Of a DNA stretch of 64,000 nt, positions 9,978 through 18,104 are shown piece by piece (the first letter of the stretch is position 1; each line of letters opens with the position of its first letter). The notes under the pieces were generated by a model. The model was not told the origin of the DNA and ran no database searches. It saw only the letters and a list, made by a program, of their open reading frames with translations. Where the stretch lies: NCBI RefSeq assembly GCF_018882415.1, contig NZ_JACVOL010000001.1, positions 520,253 through 584,252 on the forward strand, in the 5' to 3' direction. Source of the stretch: Polynucleobacter sp. 86C-FISCH (GTDB taxonomy: Bacteria; Pseudomonadota; Gammaproteobacteria; Burkholderiales; Burkholderiaceae). A program made the translations under genes and the position numbers.

Positions 9978-10011
9978 CTCTATTAAATCAATTACTTAGC
10001 TCACACTCAGG

Positions 10012-10563
10012 TCACTTCAGACGCTTAGTAATTTCTGCAATACGCTGGCCATAGAGTCTAGCCGTCTCTAAGTCACCCGCATTCACCTCATCCGCACTTG
10101 CGTCAGATGGGGTCTGCATCATCGCTCCAGCAGATGAGCCAACGTAGTTAATGTCATCACGCTTGGCCGCTTTAGAGTTGGAAGGCATCAATCCAGTTCC
10201 AACCCATATGCCATTGTGCTGCATTGCTAGAGTAAAGAAGTAATGCAAGGTGGAATGCTTATCACCATTCATCGTGGCTGAATTGGTGAAGCCACCAAAT
10301 ATTTTATCTTTCCATTGCTGCGAAAACCATTGCTTAGAACTTGCATCAGCAAACTTTTTAAATTGCCAACTAACAGTTCCCATATAAGTTGGCGAACCAA
10401 AAACAATGGCATCAGCTTCATTCAAAGTTGCCCACTGTGCATCCGTCAAATTACCTTCAGCATCAATTGCCACCAATGTAGCATTCGCGCCTTTTGCAAC
10501 TGCCTCCGCCTGTTTTACTGTGTGACCATAGCCACTATGAAATACCACTGCAATTTTTGTCAT
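10012..10563 (-). CDS. WrbA-like flavodoxin/NAD(P)H:quinone oxidoreductase
   Basis: This 183-residue flavodoxin-fold protein has the FMN phosphate loop HSGYGHTVKQ near residues 9-18 and the GSPTYMGTVSWQFKKF segment typical of WrbA-type NAD(P)H:quinone oxidoreductases. Such enzymes reduce quinones by two electrons and avoid radical formation. It is slightly shorter than E. coli WrbA (198). It is the last gene of a MarR-DoxX-flavodoxin set, which suggests induction by quinone-like or electrophilic stress; that is inference. Confidence 0.82.
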   Translation of the reverse strand: MTKIAVVFHSGYGHTVKQAEAVAKGANATLVAIDAEGNLTDAQWATLNEADAIVFGSPTYMGTVSWQFKKFADASSKQWFSQQWKDKIFGGFTNSATMNGDKHSTLHYFFTLAMQHNGIWVGTGLMPSNSKAAKRDDINYVGSSAGAMMQTPSDASADEVNAGDLETARLYGQRIAEITKRLK

Positions 10564-10617
10564 GCTAATCTCCTTTTGATATTTAACTTCTCAATCATTT
10601 TTTCTTAAAAAACGTTA

Positions 10618-11028
10618 TTACTTAATTTCGAGTCTGGCATCAATAGAGTATCCGCCAGCGCCAAATACAGTTAATAAAAATAAACCGCCTGCCATACTCA
10701 GATTCTTCATAAACATAATATTCTGCAAATAAACCTGTTCTGGAGGAAATGCCCAGAAGTTATGGAATATAAAGGCTGCAAGGATAGAAAATAAACCTAG
10801 AAGTAGGCCGGCAATACGGGCTTTATAGCCAACAATGATCGCAAGGCCGCCAAGAATTTCTAAGGCGACTGTAAGTCCGGCAATGATCATTGGCATTGGT
10901 AATCCTTTGGATGCAATATAAGCAGTAACCCCATCAAATCCCAATACCTTGGAAAACCCAGCTGAAATAAAAATAGATGCCATTAATATTCTGGCAACCA
11001 AGGCTAAAGGTTTAGATGCTGAATTCAT
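10618..11028 (-). CDS. DoxX family membrane protein
   Basis: This 136-residue membrane protein has four hydrophobic segments and the DoxX-type opening LVARILMASIFISAGFSKVLGF. A conserved segment, GLPMPMIIAGLTVALEILGGLAIIVG, reads through residues 40-66. DoxX-like proteins are linked to redox and thiol stress in several bacteria, but the reaction is not settled. It sits 22 bases after the MarR gene and 54 bases before the flavodoxin gene, so it is probably in one operon controlled by that regulator. Confidence 0.85.
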   Translation of the reverse strand: MNSASKPLALVARILMASIFISAGFSKVLGFDGVTAYIASKGLPMPMIIAGLTVALEILGGLAIIVGYKARIAGLLLGLFSILAAFIFHNFWAFPPEQVYLQNIMFMKNLSMAGGLFLLTVFGAGGYSIDARLEIK

Positions 11029-11050
11029 ACTCTCTCCGTTTTTAAATAAA

Positions 11051-11470
11051 TTAATTTGTAAAAATAAGGTTAATCACTTGCAAAGACTTGGTCACTTCTG
11101 CCAACTCTTTTTCGGATAATTTTGAAAATGCTTTTTCTAAATGCTGAAGGTGCACTGGAAAAACCCTCTCAAATAAAGCTTGCCCCTCTTTTGTTAGACC
11201 AATCATTTGACTGCGGGCATCTTCTGGATTGAGGTTGCGCTCCAAGATTCCCTTGGCCTCTAGACGCTCAAGGACGCCAGTAAGGGTCCCTTTGGTTACT
11301 AAAGTCTTTTCACCCAAATCCTTGCATGTCATCGGCGGCTGATTACCCAATGTTGCAATCACATCAAACTGAGTAGTAGTCAACCCCATTGCTTTGACAT
11401 CAGGAGCTGAATACCTCTCAAAGGATTGGTAGGCCGAAACCAGATTGCGCAGGGTTGGTAAAAAGTTCAT
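11051..11470 (-). CDS. MarR family transcriptional regulator
   Basis: This 139-residue winged-helix regulator has the MarR recognition region CKDLGEKTLVTKGTLTGVLERLEAKGILER (about residues 49-79) and the wing DARSQMIGLTKEG. No cysteine is placed as an obvious oxidation sensor: the only one, at the start of that region, precedes the recognition helix. It is first in an operon with DoxX and a flavodoxin-type quinone reductase. Two operator-like repeats lie just upstream of its start, which points to autoregulation. Confidence 0.88.
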   Translation of the reverse strand: MNFLPTLRNLVSAYQSFERYSAPDVKAMGLTTTQFDVIATLGNQPPMTCKDLGEKTLVTKGTLTGVLERLEAKGILERNLNPEDARSQMIGLTKEGQALFERVFPVHLQHLEKAFSKLSEKELAEVTKSLQVINLIFTN

Positions 11471-11483
11471 TTGTCTTTTATAA

Positions 11484-11521
11484 AGTACTAATTAGAACTA
11501 GTTTAGTACTAATACGAACTA
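11484..11521. promoter_or_regulatory. Tandem dyad operator upstream of the MarR operon
   Basis: AGTACTAATTAGAACTA (11484-11500) and AGTACTAATACGAACTA (11505-11521) match at 15 of 17 bases and start 21 bases apart, about two helical turns. Each copy is itself an imperfect dyad with TAGT/ACTA-type half sites, as expected for a MarR dimer. They lie 13 bases upstream of the marR start codon. Likely the regulator's own binding site. Confidence 0.65.
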
Positions 11522-11539
11522 AATGCAAGAGGAGGTAAT

Positions 11540-11562
11540 AAAAAACCCACTTTTAAGTGGGT
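11540..11562 (-). terminator. Rho-independent terminator after the 11583-11996 gene
   Basis: ACCCACTT pairs with AAGTGGGT with a minimal loop, and on the minus strand the stem is followed by six T residues. It lies about 20 bases after the stop of the small secreted-protein gene and separates it from the MarR operator. Confidence 0.85.
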
Positions 11563-11582
11563 CTAAGCTGAATTGAAGGTTT

Positions 11583-11996
11583 TCATTTCCAGAAGAGCGA
11601 GATCTTTTGGGTTGAGTCAGCCTTTATGGAGACGGGTCGCTTTTGAGTTACACCTCCATAAACGGCATCAATCATGTAATCGCCAGGCACTAAGTTAACT
11701 AGCATGTAAGGTCCATCTGCTTGAGCTTCAAAGACTATCTGCTTTTTAGCTGAACTCATGATTTTGATGGTTGCACCAAATATCCAGACGCCCCTGCCAT
11801 TCTCAATTTGAGACATCTCCAAAAGCAATGGCCATTGCTTAGCCTCAGCAAGAATAGCTACCGTCTCACCCTCACCAACACCGCCGGTGATATAGGAAAT
11901 TCCTTGTGAATACTGCGTCTCCGGAATTTGCGCCAGAGATAGAGAGCTCATTAAAACCAAATGGGCGGATAGGATTATTTTTAAAAGTGTTTTCAT
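11583..11996 (-). CDS. Secreted protein of unknown function, carboxypeptidase-regulatory-like
   Basis: This 137-residue protein has a clear signal peptide (about residues 1-22, ending SLAQ). A beta-rich segment near residues 85-137 contains LVNLVPGDYMIDAVYGG and recalls carboxypeptidase-regulatory-like or transthyretin-like domains. A QWPLLLEMSQIENGRG segment sits mid-protein. It has no cysteine in the mature part and no membrane anchor, so it is probably periplasmic. It appears to be a single-gene unit with its own terminator. No precise function can be given. Confidence 0.7.
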   Translation of the reverse strand: MKTLLKIILSAHLVLMSSLSLAQIPETQYSQGISYITGGVGEGETVAILAEAKQWPLLLEMSQIENGRGVWIFGATIKIMSSAKKQIVFEAQADGPYMLVNLVPGDYMIDAVYGGVTQKRPVSIKADSTQKISLFWK

Positions 11997-12024
11997 ACTT
12001 CTATCCTACGCCTGATTGAGTCAT

Positions 12025-12050
12025 AAAAAAAGCCCCGATGGCGGGGCTTT
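12025..12050 (-). terminator. Rho-independent terminator after the quinone oxidoreductase gene
   Basis: AAAGCCCCG and CGGGGCTTT form a stem around a short loop, with seven T residues after it on the minus strand. It lies 22 bases after the quinone oxidoreductase stop codon. Confidence 0.9.
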
Positions 12051-12071
12051 AGTACGCTAGAACACTTTAGT

Positions 12072-13052
12072 CTATGGCGTCATCACAATTGCACCAGAAA
12101 CTTTTCTACCTTCAGCAGCGCGATGTGCATCTGCTGCTTGCTCTAAAGAAAACTTAGCACCAATTTGTACTTTGACCTGCCCTTTAGCAATTGCATCAAA
12201 TACTGCCTTAGCATTTTCTTTTAATAAGGCTGCAGTTGCATTGTGTGGAAACACAGAAGGTCTTGTTAAAAACAGGCAGCCTTTCTTGTTTAAGATTTCC
12301 GGCTGAATCTCTGGAGCCGGTCCAGATGCAGCGCCGAATAAAGCAACTGTGCCAAATGGAGCGGCACAATCCAATGAGCCCAAGAAAGTAGTCTTTGCAA
12401 CAGAGTCATAAACCACATTGGCTTTTTTGCCACCAGTCGCCTTAATGACTTCCTCAACCCAATTGGGCTGAGAGTAGTCAACAACCGCATCACAACCTGC
12501 CTCTTTAGCGGCAGCAAACTTTGCTGGAGAGCCAACTGTGCCAACAACAAAGGCGCCTAAGGCTTTCGCCCAGCCTGCCAAAATCTGACCAACACCACCT
12601 GCAGCTGCGTGCACAAGCACCACATCGCCTGCTTTTACTTTGTATGTTTTCTGGACCAGATATTGCGCAGTCATCGCCTTAAAAAAAACGGCTGCAGCTA
12701 CTTCATCAGAAATACCATTTGGTATTAACACCAACTTATCCGCCGCAACATTACGTGCGCTTGCGTATGCACCGATACCAGCATTCATATAAACCACGTG
12801 ATCACCAACCTTAAAGTCAGTGACACCATCGCCCAAAGCTTCAACAACGCCTGCAGCCTCATGACCCAGACCAGTAGGCATCTCTAGAGGGTATACGCCA
12901 GAGCGCTGATAAACGTCAATGAAATTAAAACCAATCGCGGTTTGACGAATTTGCACTTCACCTTTTGCTGGTGGAGGCAGTTCTTTATCCATTACTTTAA
13001 TTACGTCTGCGCTACCTAGTTCAGTCAGACTAACAACTCGAGCTTTTGTCAC
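12072..13052 (-). CDS. qor: Zinc-independent quinone oxidoreductase (NADPH type)
   Basis: This 326-residue protein belongs to the medium-chain dehydrogenase/reductase superfamily, QOR branch. It has the GROES-like N-terminal domain (DVYQRSGVYPLEMPTGLGHEAAG) and the nucleotide-binding motif HAAAGGVGQIL. The structural-zinc cysteine cluster of alcohol dehydrogenases is absent. It should reduce quinones with NADPH in the cytoplasm. The start is GTG at 13052, supported by an AAGGTGA ribosome binding site. It may be co-transcribed with the DUF2452 gene 34 bases upstream. Confidence 0.9.
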   Translation of the reverse strand: MTKARVVSLTELGSADVIKVMDKELPPPAKGEVQIRQTAIGFNFIDVYQRSGVYPLEMPTGLGHEAAGVVEALGDGVTDFKVGDHVVYMNAGIGAYASARNVAADKLVLIPNGISDEVAAAVFFKAMTAQYLVQKTYKVKAGDVVLVHAAAGGVGQILAGWAKALGAFVVGTVGSPAKFAAAKEAGCDAVVDYSQPNWVEEVIKATGGKKANVVYDSVAKTTFLGSLDCAAPFGTVALFGAASGPAPEIQPEILNKKGCLFLTRPSVFPHNATAALLKENAKAVFDAIAKGQVKVQIGAKFSLEQAADAHRAAEGRKVSGAIVMTP

Positions 13053-13086
13053 GTGTCACCTTATTGTTTTTATAGAGAGAAAATAA

Positions 13087-13521
13087 TCATACAGTAAGGG
13101 CATCTTCTTCAATTACCGCCCAGGTACTGTCACCTAACTTCTTCACCGCCATCGAATAGGTCCAACCATCTGGAATGCCGCAGCTCCATTCTCTTGGACC
13201 GTTATGAATTAAGACATTGACGCTATTTCTGCTGTCGTAATAGAGGTGGTAAATTTTTCCGTGGATTGGATTAAAGCTAAATTTGGCGCCGTGCACCATC
13301 TCAGTAGCATCCAGCCTTGCTTGCAAGGCTTTTGCTTGCTTCATCAAGACTTCAGCTTGCTCCATGATGCGGTCGTATTCTAACTTCGCATTCTGGCGCG
13401 CTACGTTAACAGCCTTGTCTTTTTCTTCGGTGACCTTGATAGGCGCAAATACAGGGGCACCCACTTCCATTGGATATTCAATCCCTGCATGACGCGCTGG
13501 ATCGGTATCTTCGATTCTCAT
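13087..13521 (-). CDS. DUF2452 domain protein
   Basis: This 144-residue soluble protein matches the DUF2452 pattern. It has a helical N-terminal half with a likely coiled coil (about residues 35-75, RIMEQAEVLMKQAKALQARL). The compact C-terminal half contains FNPIHGKIYHLYYD and PREWSCGIPDGWTYS. No signal peptide or membrane helix is seen. Function is unknown in the family. It precedes the quinone oxidoreductase gene on the same strand. Confidence 0.75.
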   Translation of the reverse strand: MRIEDTDPARHAGIEYPMEVGAPVFAPIKVTEEKDKAVNVARQNAKLEYDRIMEQAEVLMKQAKALQARLDATEMVHGAKFSFNPIHGKIYHLYYDSRNSVNVLIHNGPREWSCGIPDGWTYSMAVKKLGDSTWAVIEEDALTV

Positions 13522-13591
13522 GAAATGCCCTGTATTTCAAAGTTAATAAATGATGTTCGCAGAAAGTGTGACACAAATCCCGTGCTTTTGC

Positions 13592-14140
13592 TTAGCGCTT
13601 GTAGAAGCTCAAGGTTACTTCGCCGAGCTCAATGCCAAACTTACTCATTTTGGCCTTATTGAGCATTACTTTAGGCGTAACTAGATACATCCAATCATTA
13701 AATTGAACGTTGTAAATAGTGCCATCAACTGGCAAAGCAAGGGTATAAGTCCAATTTAGGGCATTGCCAGACAATTGACCCTGCGCATCTCCCACTACGT
13801 CATCCGCCCTACCAATGTAATTTCCCGGGGACTGCTCTGTAAGTGTCCAAATACGCTTTTGCTTAGTGCCATCAGAATATTCAAAGCTTTCGTCCAGAGT
13901 GCCTACTTTTTTTCCATCAACCATGGTCCAGTTTGCTTTAATTAATACCGTAAAACGTTTCTTTACTTCACCACCACGGTCAGTAAAGATGCCATAGGCA
14001 TCGATCGTTCCGGAAAAATATTCACTCAAATCGAGGACAGGTTTTTCATTGGCGTATTGAGAAACTTGTGGCGTTGAGCATGACACTAAACATAAGCCAA
14101 AGAATACTAATGCGATGATTCGGGAAAGAAGAGATTTCAT
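13592..14140 (-). CDS. DUF3833 lipoprotein
   Basis: This 182-residue protein has a lipoprotein signal peptide with lipobox LVSC (cysteine near residue 21) and matches DUF3833, with motifs YFSGTIDAYGIFTDRGGEVKKRF and the C-terminal VMLNKAKMSKFGIELGEVT. DUF3833 genes in other proteobacteria commonly accompany cyclopropane-fatty-acid-type, DUF2878 and chalcone-isomerase-like genes in light or singlet-oxygen clusters (family knowledge). Here it follows a chalcone-isomerase-like gene by 3 bases, which supports an operon. Confidence 0.82.
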   Translation of the reverse strand: MKSLLSRIIALVFFGLCLVSCSTPQVSQYANEKPVLDLSEYFSGTIDAYGIFTDRGGEVKKRFTVLIKANWTMVDGKKVGTLDESFEYSDGTKQKRIWTLTEQSPGNYIGRADDVVGDAQGQLSGNALNWTYTLALPVDGTIYNVQFNDWMYLVTPKVMLNKAKMSKFGIELGEVTLSFYKR

Positions 14141-14143
14141 GGA

Positions 14144-14692
14144 TTAACAAGCCTCACTAAAAATGGGTGGAGGACAGGATTGTCCAAGTAACTCGGTACG
14201 CAACTTAGGGGCACTTGTTTTTGGGTCAAGCCAAATCCCAAAAAACGCCTTTGAAAATTCAGCCCCCGGTACTTGAGCGATCTGCTTGCCATCGTGATAA
14301 AAAGTTGTCCCTTGCTTGGGGGAATATATTGCTGTTAAGGTTTGTCCAGACTCAACATTCGGCAAGAAAGTAGTTAACTCTTTCCCCCAAAGCACTGCCT
14401 GAGCCTCTGGCACCCCAATACGCTTCATCTCTTCAGCGCTGCGATTAGCAATGGAAGCTCCTGAAAAAGATTTTTGGTAGCGTAAATTCAATGCGAAATC
14501 GGGCGAGGAAAGTGAGCCAACCCGATAAAACGCGGCATCATACACATGGAGACCAAACCAAGTAAGTCGACCACTACCCTGCAATTTTGCAGAACTGATA
14601 TTCGAAGGTAATTCAATTGGCTCGCGAGCAAAGCCATTTGATAAGAACACGGTCAACAAAGTCAGCACCAGAAATAGTGGTATTTTCTTCAT
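14144..14692 (-). CDS. Chalcone isomerase-like periplasmic protein
   Basis: This 182-residue protein has a signal peptide (about residues 1-22, ending GFA) and the bacterial chalcone-isomerase-like fold. Typical segments are LQGSGRLTWFGLHVYDAAFYR near the start and FSKAFFGIWLDPKT near the end. Plant-type flavonoid chemistry is unlikely in this setting; such proteins may bind fatty acids or lipids. Two cysteines occur at the extreme C-terminus. It overlaps the DUF393 gene by 4 bases and precedes the DUF3833 gene by 3. Confidence 0.82.
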   Translation of the reverse strand: MKKIPLFLVLTLLTVFLSNGFAREPIELPSNISSAKLQGSGRLTWFGLHVYDAAFYRVGSLSSPDFALNLRYQKSFSGASIANRSAEEMKRIGVPEAQAVLWGKELTTFLPNVESGQTLTAIYSPKQGTTFYHDGKQIAQVPGAEFSKAFFGIWLDPKTSAPKLRTELLGQSCPPPIFSEAC

Positions 14693-15099
14693 GAAGAGAT
14701 CGCTCCTGATTTGGACTTCACTAAACGAAGTGCGGCCGGCCCAAATAGACTAGAGATTGCATGTCTATTTTTAGCAAAAAATAGATATCCTAATTTTAAG
14801 AATGGCTGCAAAGACTTTCTTGAAAAGAACCAGGCAAGGCGCGGTAAATCCGCTCGGCGATAAGCCTCAGGAAATACAGCAACGCCTTGTATTAATTTGC
14901 CACTAGCAAATTGGCCATACATAGCTGCTAGTGCAGCTTCACATGAGACACCCACTTGTTGAGGGTCAAACCGCTCAGAATTAATGTCGACAAAACCCAA
15001 TAAGTTAGCTTGATTGCGTCCTGACAAAAAAAGAATCTCCGCCTGACAAAGTGGGCAAGCGCCATCGTAGAACAAAGTGAGTTTCTCTAGTTGAGTCAT
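14689..15099 (-). CDS. DCC1-like thiol-disulfide oxidoreductase family protein (DUF393)
   Basis: This 136-residue thioredoxin-like protein has the family hallmark FYDGACPLCQAEI (CXXC at about residues 15-18) and the conserved VDINSERFDPQ segment. A late aromatic segment reads AWFFSRKSLQPFLKLGYLFFAKNR. A thiol-disulfide role is inferred from the CXXC. It is the first gene of the three-gene DUF393/chalcone-isomerase-like/DUF3833 set. Confidence 0.85.
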   Translation of the reverse strand: MTQLEKLTLFYDGACPLCQAEILFLSGRNQANLLGFVDINSERFDPQQVGVSCEAALAAMYGQFASGKLIQGVAVFPEAYRRADLPRLAWFFSRKSLQPFLKLGYLFFAKNRHAISSLFGPAALRLVKSKSGAISS

Positions 15100-15160
15100 G
15101 GTTAAGCAAGTTTACGGCTTATTCAATAAACTGGTTGGCACTAATACTATTAAGGTTGTT

Positions 15161-15535
15161 ATGCAAAATGAGATTGCACTGAATGTATTTGGAGAGCCAC
15201 TAATTCCCTGCTCCTTTGATCCTCTAACAGGGTTTTTTAGAGATGGTTGCTGCAAAACTAACGAAGAAGATGTAGGCAGTCATTTGGTATGCGCCATCGT
15301 GACAGATGCTTTTTTGCAATTTAGCCTGCAAAAGGGGAACGATCTCATTACCCCCAGACCAGAATATCGATTCCCTGGCTTACTTGCGGGTGACCAATGG
15401 TGCTTGTGTATCAATCGCTGGGTTGAGGCATTAAACGCCAACTGCGCTCCATATATCAAGCTAGAAAGTACACATATTAAGGCACTGGAAACAGTTCCAA
15501 TGAATATCCTTAAGGAATATGCGAGAGAAGTTTGA
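15161..15535 (+). CDS. DUF2237 family protein
   Basis: This 124-residue protein matches DUF2237: ALNVFGEPLIPCSFDPLTGFFRDGCC near the start and the GDQWCLCINRW segment. Several conserved cysteines suggest metal binding or thiol chemistry, but no function is established. I place the start at the ATG at 15161, preceded by AAGG five bases upstream. An in-frame ATG at 15098 would overlap the divergent DUF393 start codon and lacks a good ribosome binding site. The stop overlaps the next gene's start (TTGA). Confidence 0.82.
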   Translation: MQNEIALNVFGEPLIPCSFDPLTGFFRDGCCKTNEEDVGSHLVCAIVTDAFLQFSLQKGNDLITPRPEYRFPGLLAGDQWCLCINRWVEALNANCAPYIKLESTHIKALETVPMNILKEYAREV

Positions 15536-16431
15536 AGGCTTTTTATACCGACCATTTTGTATTGCCGCTACCGGCAGGACATCGCTTCCCAATGGAGAAG
15601 TACTCACGCTTACGAGATTTAGTGGGATCGCAAGCAGGTATTGAGTTGGTTGAAGCGCCGTCAGCAACAGATACACAAATTTTATATGCGCATGATCCGA
15701 GCTACCTCATCAAAGTCATAGATGGGACACTTTCTGCGCAAGAGCAAAGAGAAATCGGTTTTCCCTGGAGCACTCAAATGGTTGAGCGCTCACGACGTTC
15801 AGCAGGCGCCACTGTAGCTGCAGCCAAAACGGCTTTGCAAGAAGGTATCGCCGCCAATCTAGCTGGAGGCACTCATCATGCCTATCGCGATACCGGAAGT
15901 GGATTTTGTGTATTTAATGATTCCGCTATCGCAGCCCGGACTCTGCAAAAAGAAATTAACCCATCCCTAAAAGTTGCTGTGATTGATTTGGATGTTCATC
16001 AGGGAAACGGCACTGCAGCCATTTTGCAAAATGATGATTCCATCTTCACTCTATCTATTCACGGGGAAAATAATTTTCCCTTTAGGAAAGAGCAAAGTGA
16101 TCTGGATGTGGGCCTGGCTGATGGCTGCAACGATGAAATCTACTTGCACTCATTGAGTAAGGCTCTTGATCAATTAGATTCACGCTTTAAGGCAGATTGC
16201 CTCGTTTTCTTGGCTGGCGCCGACCCACATGAGGGTGATCGACTCGGAAGACTGAATATCAGCAAGGATGGGATGCGTCTGCGAGATGAAATGGTATTTC
16301 AATACGGACTAGATCGGCAGCTGCCTATCGCATTCTCAATGGCGGGCGGCTACGGTAAAGAAATTGAATCTACCGTGGATATTCATTTTCAGACTATCAA
16401 AACCGCCCTGCAATTTCAGAATCAATATTGA
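15532..16431 (+). CDS. Histone deacetylase family protein (acetylpolyamine/acetyl-lysine type)
   Basis: This 299-residue zinc hydrolase belongs to the histone-deacetylase/acetoin-utilisation family. Visible are GGTHHAYRDTGSGFCVFND (tandem His and the zinc-site region), DLDVHQGNGTA (D and H zinc ligands) and AGADPHEGD (third aspartate). Bacterial members remove acetyl groups from polyamines, proteins or small amines; the substrate here is unknown. The start is a TTG overlapping the DUF2237 stop, which implies translational coupling. Confidence 0.88.
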   Translation: MKAFYTDHFVLPLPAGHRFPMEKYSRLRDLVGSQAGIELVEAPSATDTQILYAHDPSYLIKVIDGTLSAQEQREIGFPWSTQMVERSRRSAGATVAAAKTALQEGIAANLAGGTHHAYRDTGSGFCVFNDSAIAARTLQKEINPSLKVAVIDLDVHQGNGTAAILQNDDSIFTLSIHGENNFPFRKEQSDLDVGLADGCNDEIYLHSLSKALDQLDSRFKADCLVFLAGADPHEGDRLGRLNISKDGMRLRDEMVFQYGLDRQLPIAFSMAGGYGKEIESTVDIHFQTIKTALQFQNQY

Positions 16432-16448
16432 ACTGCGGCCTTAAAGGC

Positions 16449-17000
16449 TCAGCCCTTCTTTATTGAAGAACCTTTTTGGCCTGAAAGATTACTGACGTTC
16501 TCAACACTCTTCTCAAAATTGGTGAATGAGTCAGCCATTGCGGCACGAATCAATTCAAAATTCTGCAACGCATTATTGAAAGATGTTTTAAATACGGATA
16601 CGTAAGCCTCGCTACCAACTGGTGCGTTATCGGTAGCTTCATTTACAAAGTGGATGAGATCTGCTTTAGATTCTTGAATCATTGTTTCGGCAATATCAGT
16701 CAACTCTTGATTGCCACTCTTCAATACCTGTAATAACTGATTGTGATATTGAGTAATCTCTTTAGCCGCATCCTGCAATACCTCAGCATGAACAAACTCG
16801 AAAGCAGATCTAGGATCTTGAGTTTTCATTAGCTCAGACACCCGCTTTTGAATCATCTCAGCTAACTCTTGCGTAGCCTGCTGATTGATCTGCGCAATCG
16901 CCTGAGCACTTTCCATCGCCACACGTCCGGCGGCCCTAGTTGCATCAACAGCACTTTGTTGTCCCGGCATAGCTTTCATATCAAATGGTTTCTTGCTCAT
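16449..17000 (-). CDS. Phasin family protein
   Basis: This 183-residue, mostly helical protein rich in Ala, Gln and Glu resembles phasins, which coat polyhydroxyalkanoate granules. A helical stretch from about residue 25 to 165 includes the typical QAIAQINQQATQELAEMIQKR and a late FELIRAAMADSFTNFEKSVE segment. The last segment is closely similar to the end of the second phasin at 25011-25586, so they are paralogues. It has no signal peptide. It is convergent with the deacetylase-family gene, 17 bases away. Confidence 0.85.
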   Translation of the reverse strand: MSKKPFDMKAMPGQQSAVDATRAAGRVAMESAQAIAQINQQATQELAEMIQKRVSELMKTQDPRSAFEFVHAEVLQDAAKEITQYHNQLLQVLKSGNQELTDIAETMIQESKADLIHFVNEATDNAPVGSEAYVSVFKTSFNNALQNFELIRAAMADSFTNFEKSVENVSNLSGQKGSSIKKG

Positions 17001-17373
17001 ATCAACCTTTCAGATGGGTAATGTCAGTTACCAATCTACTCCCCTGCGGATGGGTTTCTATAGAGAAATACCAGTAGATAGAGCTCCCTGCAGAAAGATA
17101 GGCCCTAGATATTTGAATAAACCACCTTATGCAGCCTAGGGAACAAAGGGGGTAAGCACGTTAATCAAACTTGCGACATCAGCCTCAGCCGGCCTTGTCG
17201 ACAAATAGGCAAAATGCAGGCAGCCAAAATAATGAGTGCGCCCGCCACTAAGCTCCAACTTCTAATGTTTGAACGCACTTTGCAGCCCTCTACTTAATTA
17301 AGCTTGTTTGTATTGTCCATCACTATTCAATCATAAAGAAGTGCAATCCTGGAGATGTCAGGCTTTATTTTAA
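17001..17373. other. Intergenic region between phasin and DUF1345 genes
   Basis: About 370 bases separate the divergent phasin and DUF1345 genes. Both promoters must lie here, but I see no strong -35/-10 pair. The only coding signal is a short minus-strand frame at 17165-17278. The PhaR-like repeat seen at the other phasin was not found here. Nothing else is supported. Confidence 0.5.
17165..17278 (-). CDS. Possible 37-residue lipoprotein-like small ORF or decayed gene
   Basis: A minus-strand frame begins at GTG 17278 with AGAGGG eight bases upstream. It encodes a basic N-terminus, a hydrophobic stretch and a lipobox-like LAAC, ending at 17165. A different frame continues with a protein-like segment to a stop at 17136-17138 (FAYLSTRPAEADVASL...), which could mean a frameshift in a slightly longer gene. 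No homologue is recognised. It may equally be chance coding. Confidence 0.25.
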   Translation of the reverse strand: MRSNIRSWSLVAGALIILAACILPICRQGRLRLMSQV

Positions 17374-17391
17374 GTGCATACTAGTATCACT

Positions 17392-18069
17392 ATGAAAGCG
17401 ACACACTGGACACAACACTGGCATCACATCAGCGCCATTTCAAGACTGATTATTGTTGCAATTGCTGGCATTGGGGCATTTTTTCTACTCTCCTCCGAGT
17501 CTTCCCCCACCATTATCCTGGCCCTCTCTTGGGCGCTAGCAGGAAGTCTTTACCTAGCCCTTACTTACATCATGATGTTCTTTTCAACCCAAGAAAATAT
17601 CTTGTGGCTTTCAAAGAAAGAAGATGATGGCGCTGCAATCATCCTGCTCATCATTATTTTGGCGGCAGCTGCAAGCTTGATCACTATCGTGATTATTCTC
17701 TCGGGTATTAAAACCCTTCCTATTGATTTGGCCATTCGTCATGTTTGCCTAGTTCTAGGGACGTATGCAATCTCTTGGTTATTTGTACATACAGCCTTTG
17801 CCCTGCATTACGCTCATGCCTACTACCAAGAATTCGAGAAAACCAAAGAAGCTCCTCTGCTATTTGCCGGCAAGCAAAGGCCTACCTATGTGGACTTTCT
17901 TTACTTTTCCATGGTGATTGGCATGACCTGCCAGACTGCTGACGTGAACATTGCCAGCTCACGAATCCGGTTTTTAGTGATGATCCAGGGAATGACTGCT
18001 TTTGTTTTTAATGCTTCCCTGCTTGCGTTAGCAATTAACCTCATCGCAGGTGTTGTGGCGTTTACTTAA
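17392..18069 (+). CDS. DUF1345 family membrane protein
   Basis: This 225-residue integral membrane protein has about five hydrophobic helices and matches DUF1345 by its late segment YVDFLYFSMVIGMTCQTADVNI followed by IRFLVMIQGMTAFVFN. The family is widespread but uncharacterised. I prefer the ATG at 17392; an in-frame GTG at 17374 would add six residues and neither has a clear ribosome binding site. It is a single gene, ended by the shared terminator at 18105-18132. Confidence 0.82.
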   Translation: MKATHWTQHWHHISAISRLIIVAIAGIGAFFLLSSESSPTIILALSWALAGSLYLALTYIMMFFSTQENILWLSKKEDDGAAIILLIIILAAAASLITIVIILSGIKTLPIDLAIRHVCLVLGTYAISWLFVHTAFALHYAHAYYQEFEKTKEAPLLFAGKQRPTYVDFLYFSMVIGMTCQTADVNIASSRIRFLVMIQGMTAFVFNASLLALAINLIAGVVAFT

Positions 18070-18104
18070 ACTCAGTTTATTTTTCTAAGTTGTTGTGGGC
18101 AAAT

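Noticed and set aside
13592-15099. Plant-type flavonoid pathway suggested by the chalcone-isomerase-like gene
   Set aside because: No chalcone synthase or related gene is present, and bacterial proteins of this fold are secreted and usually not enzymes of that pathway.
15098-15160. N-terminal extension of the DUF2237 gene from the ATG at 15098
   Set aside because: It would overlap the divergent DUF393 start codon. The ATG at 15161 has a better ribosome binding site and fits the family.
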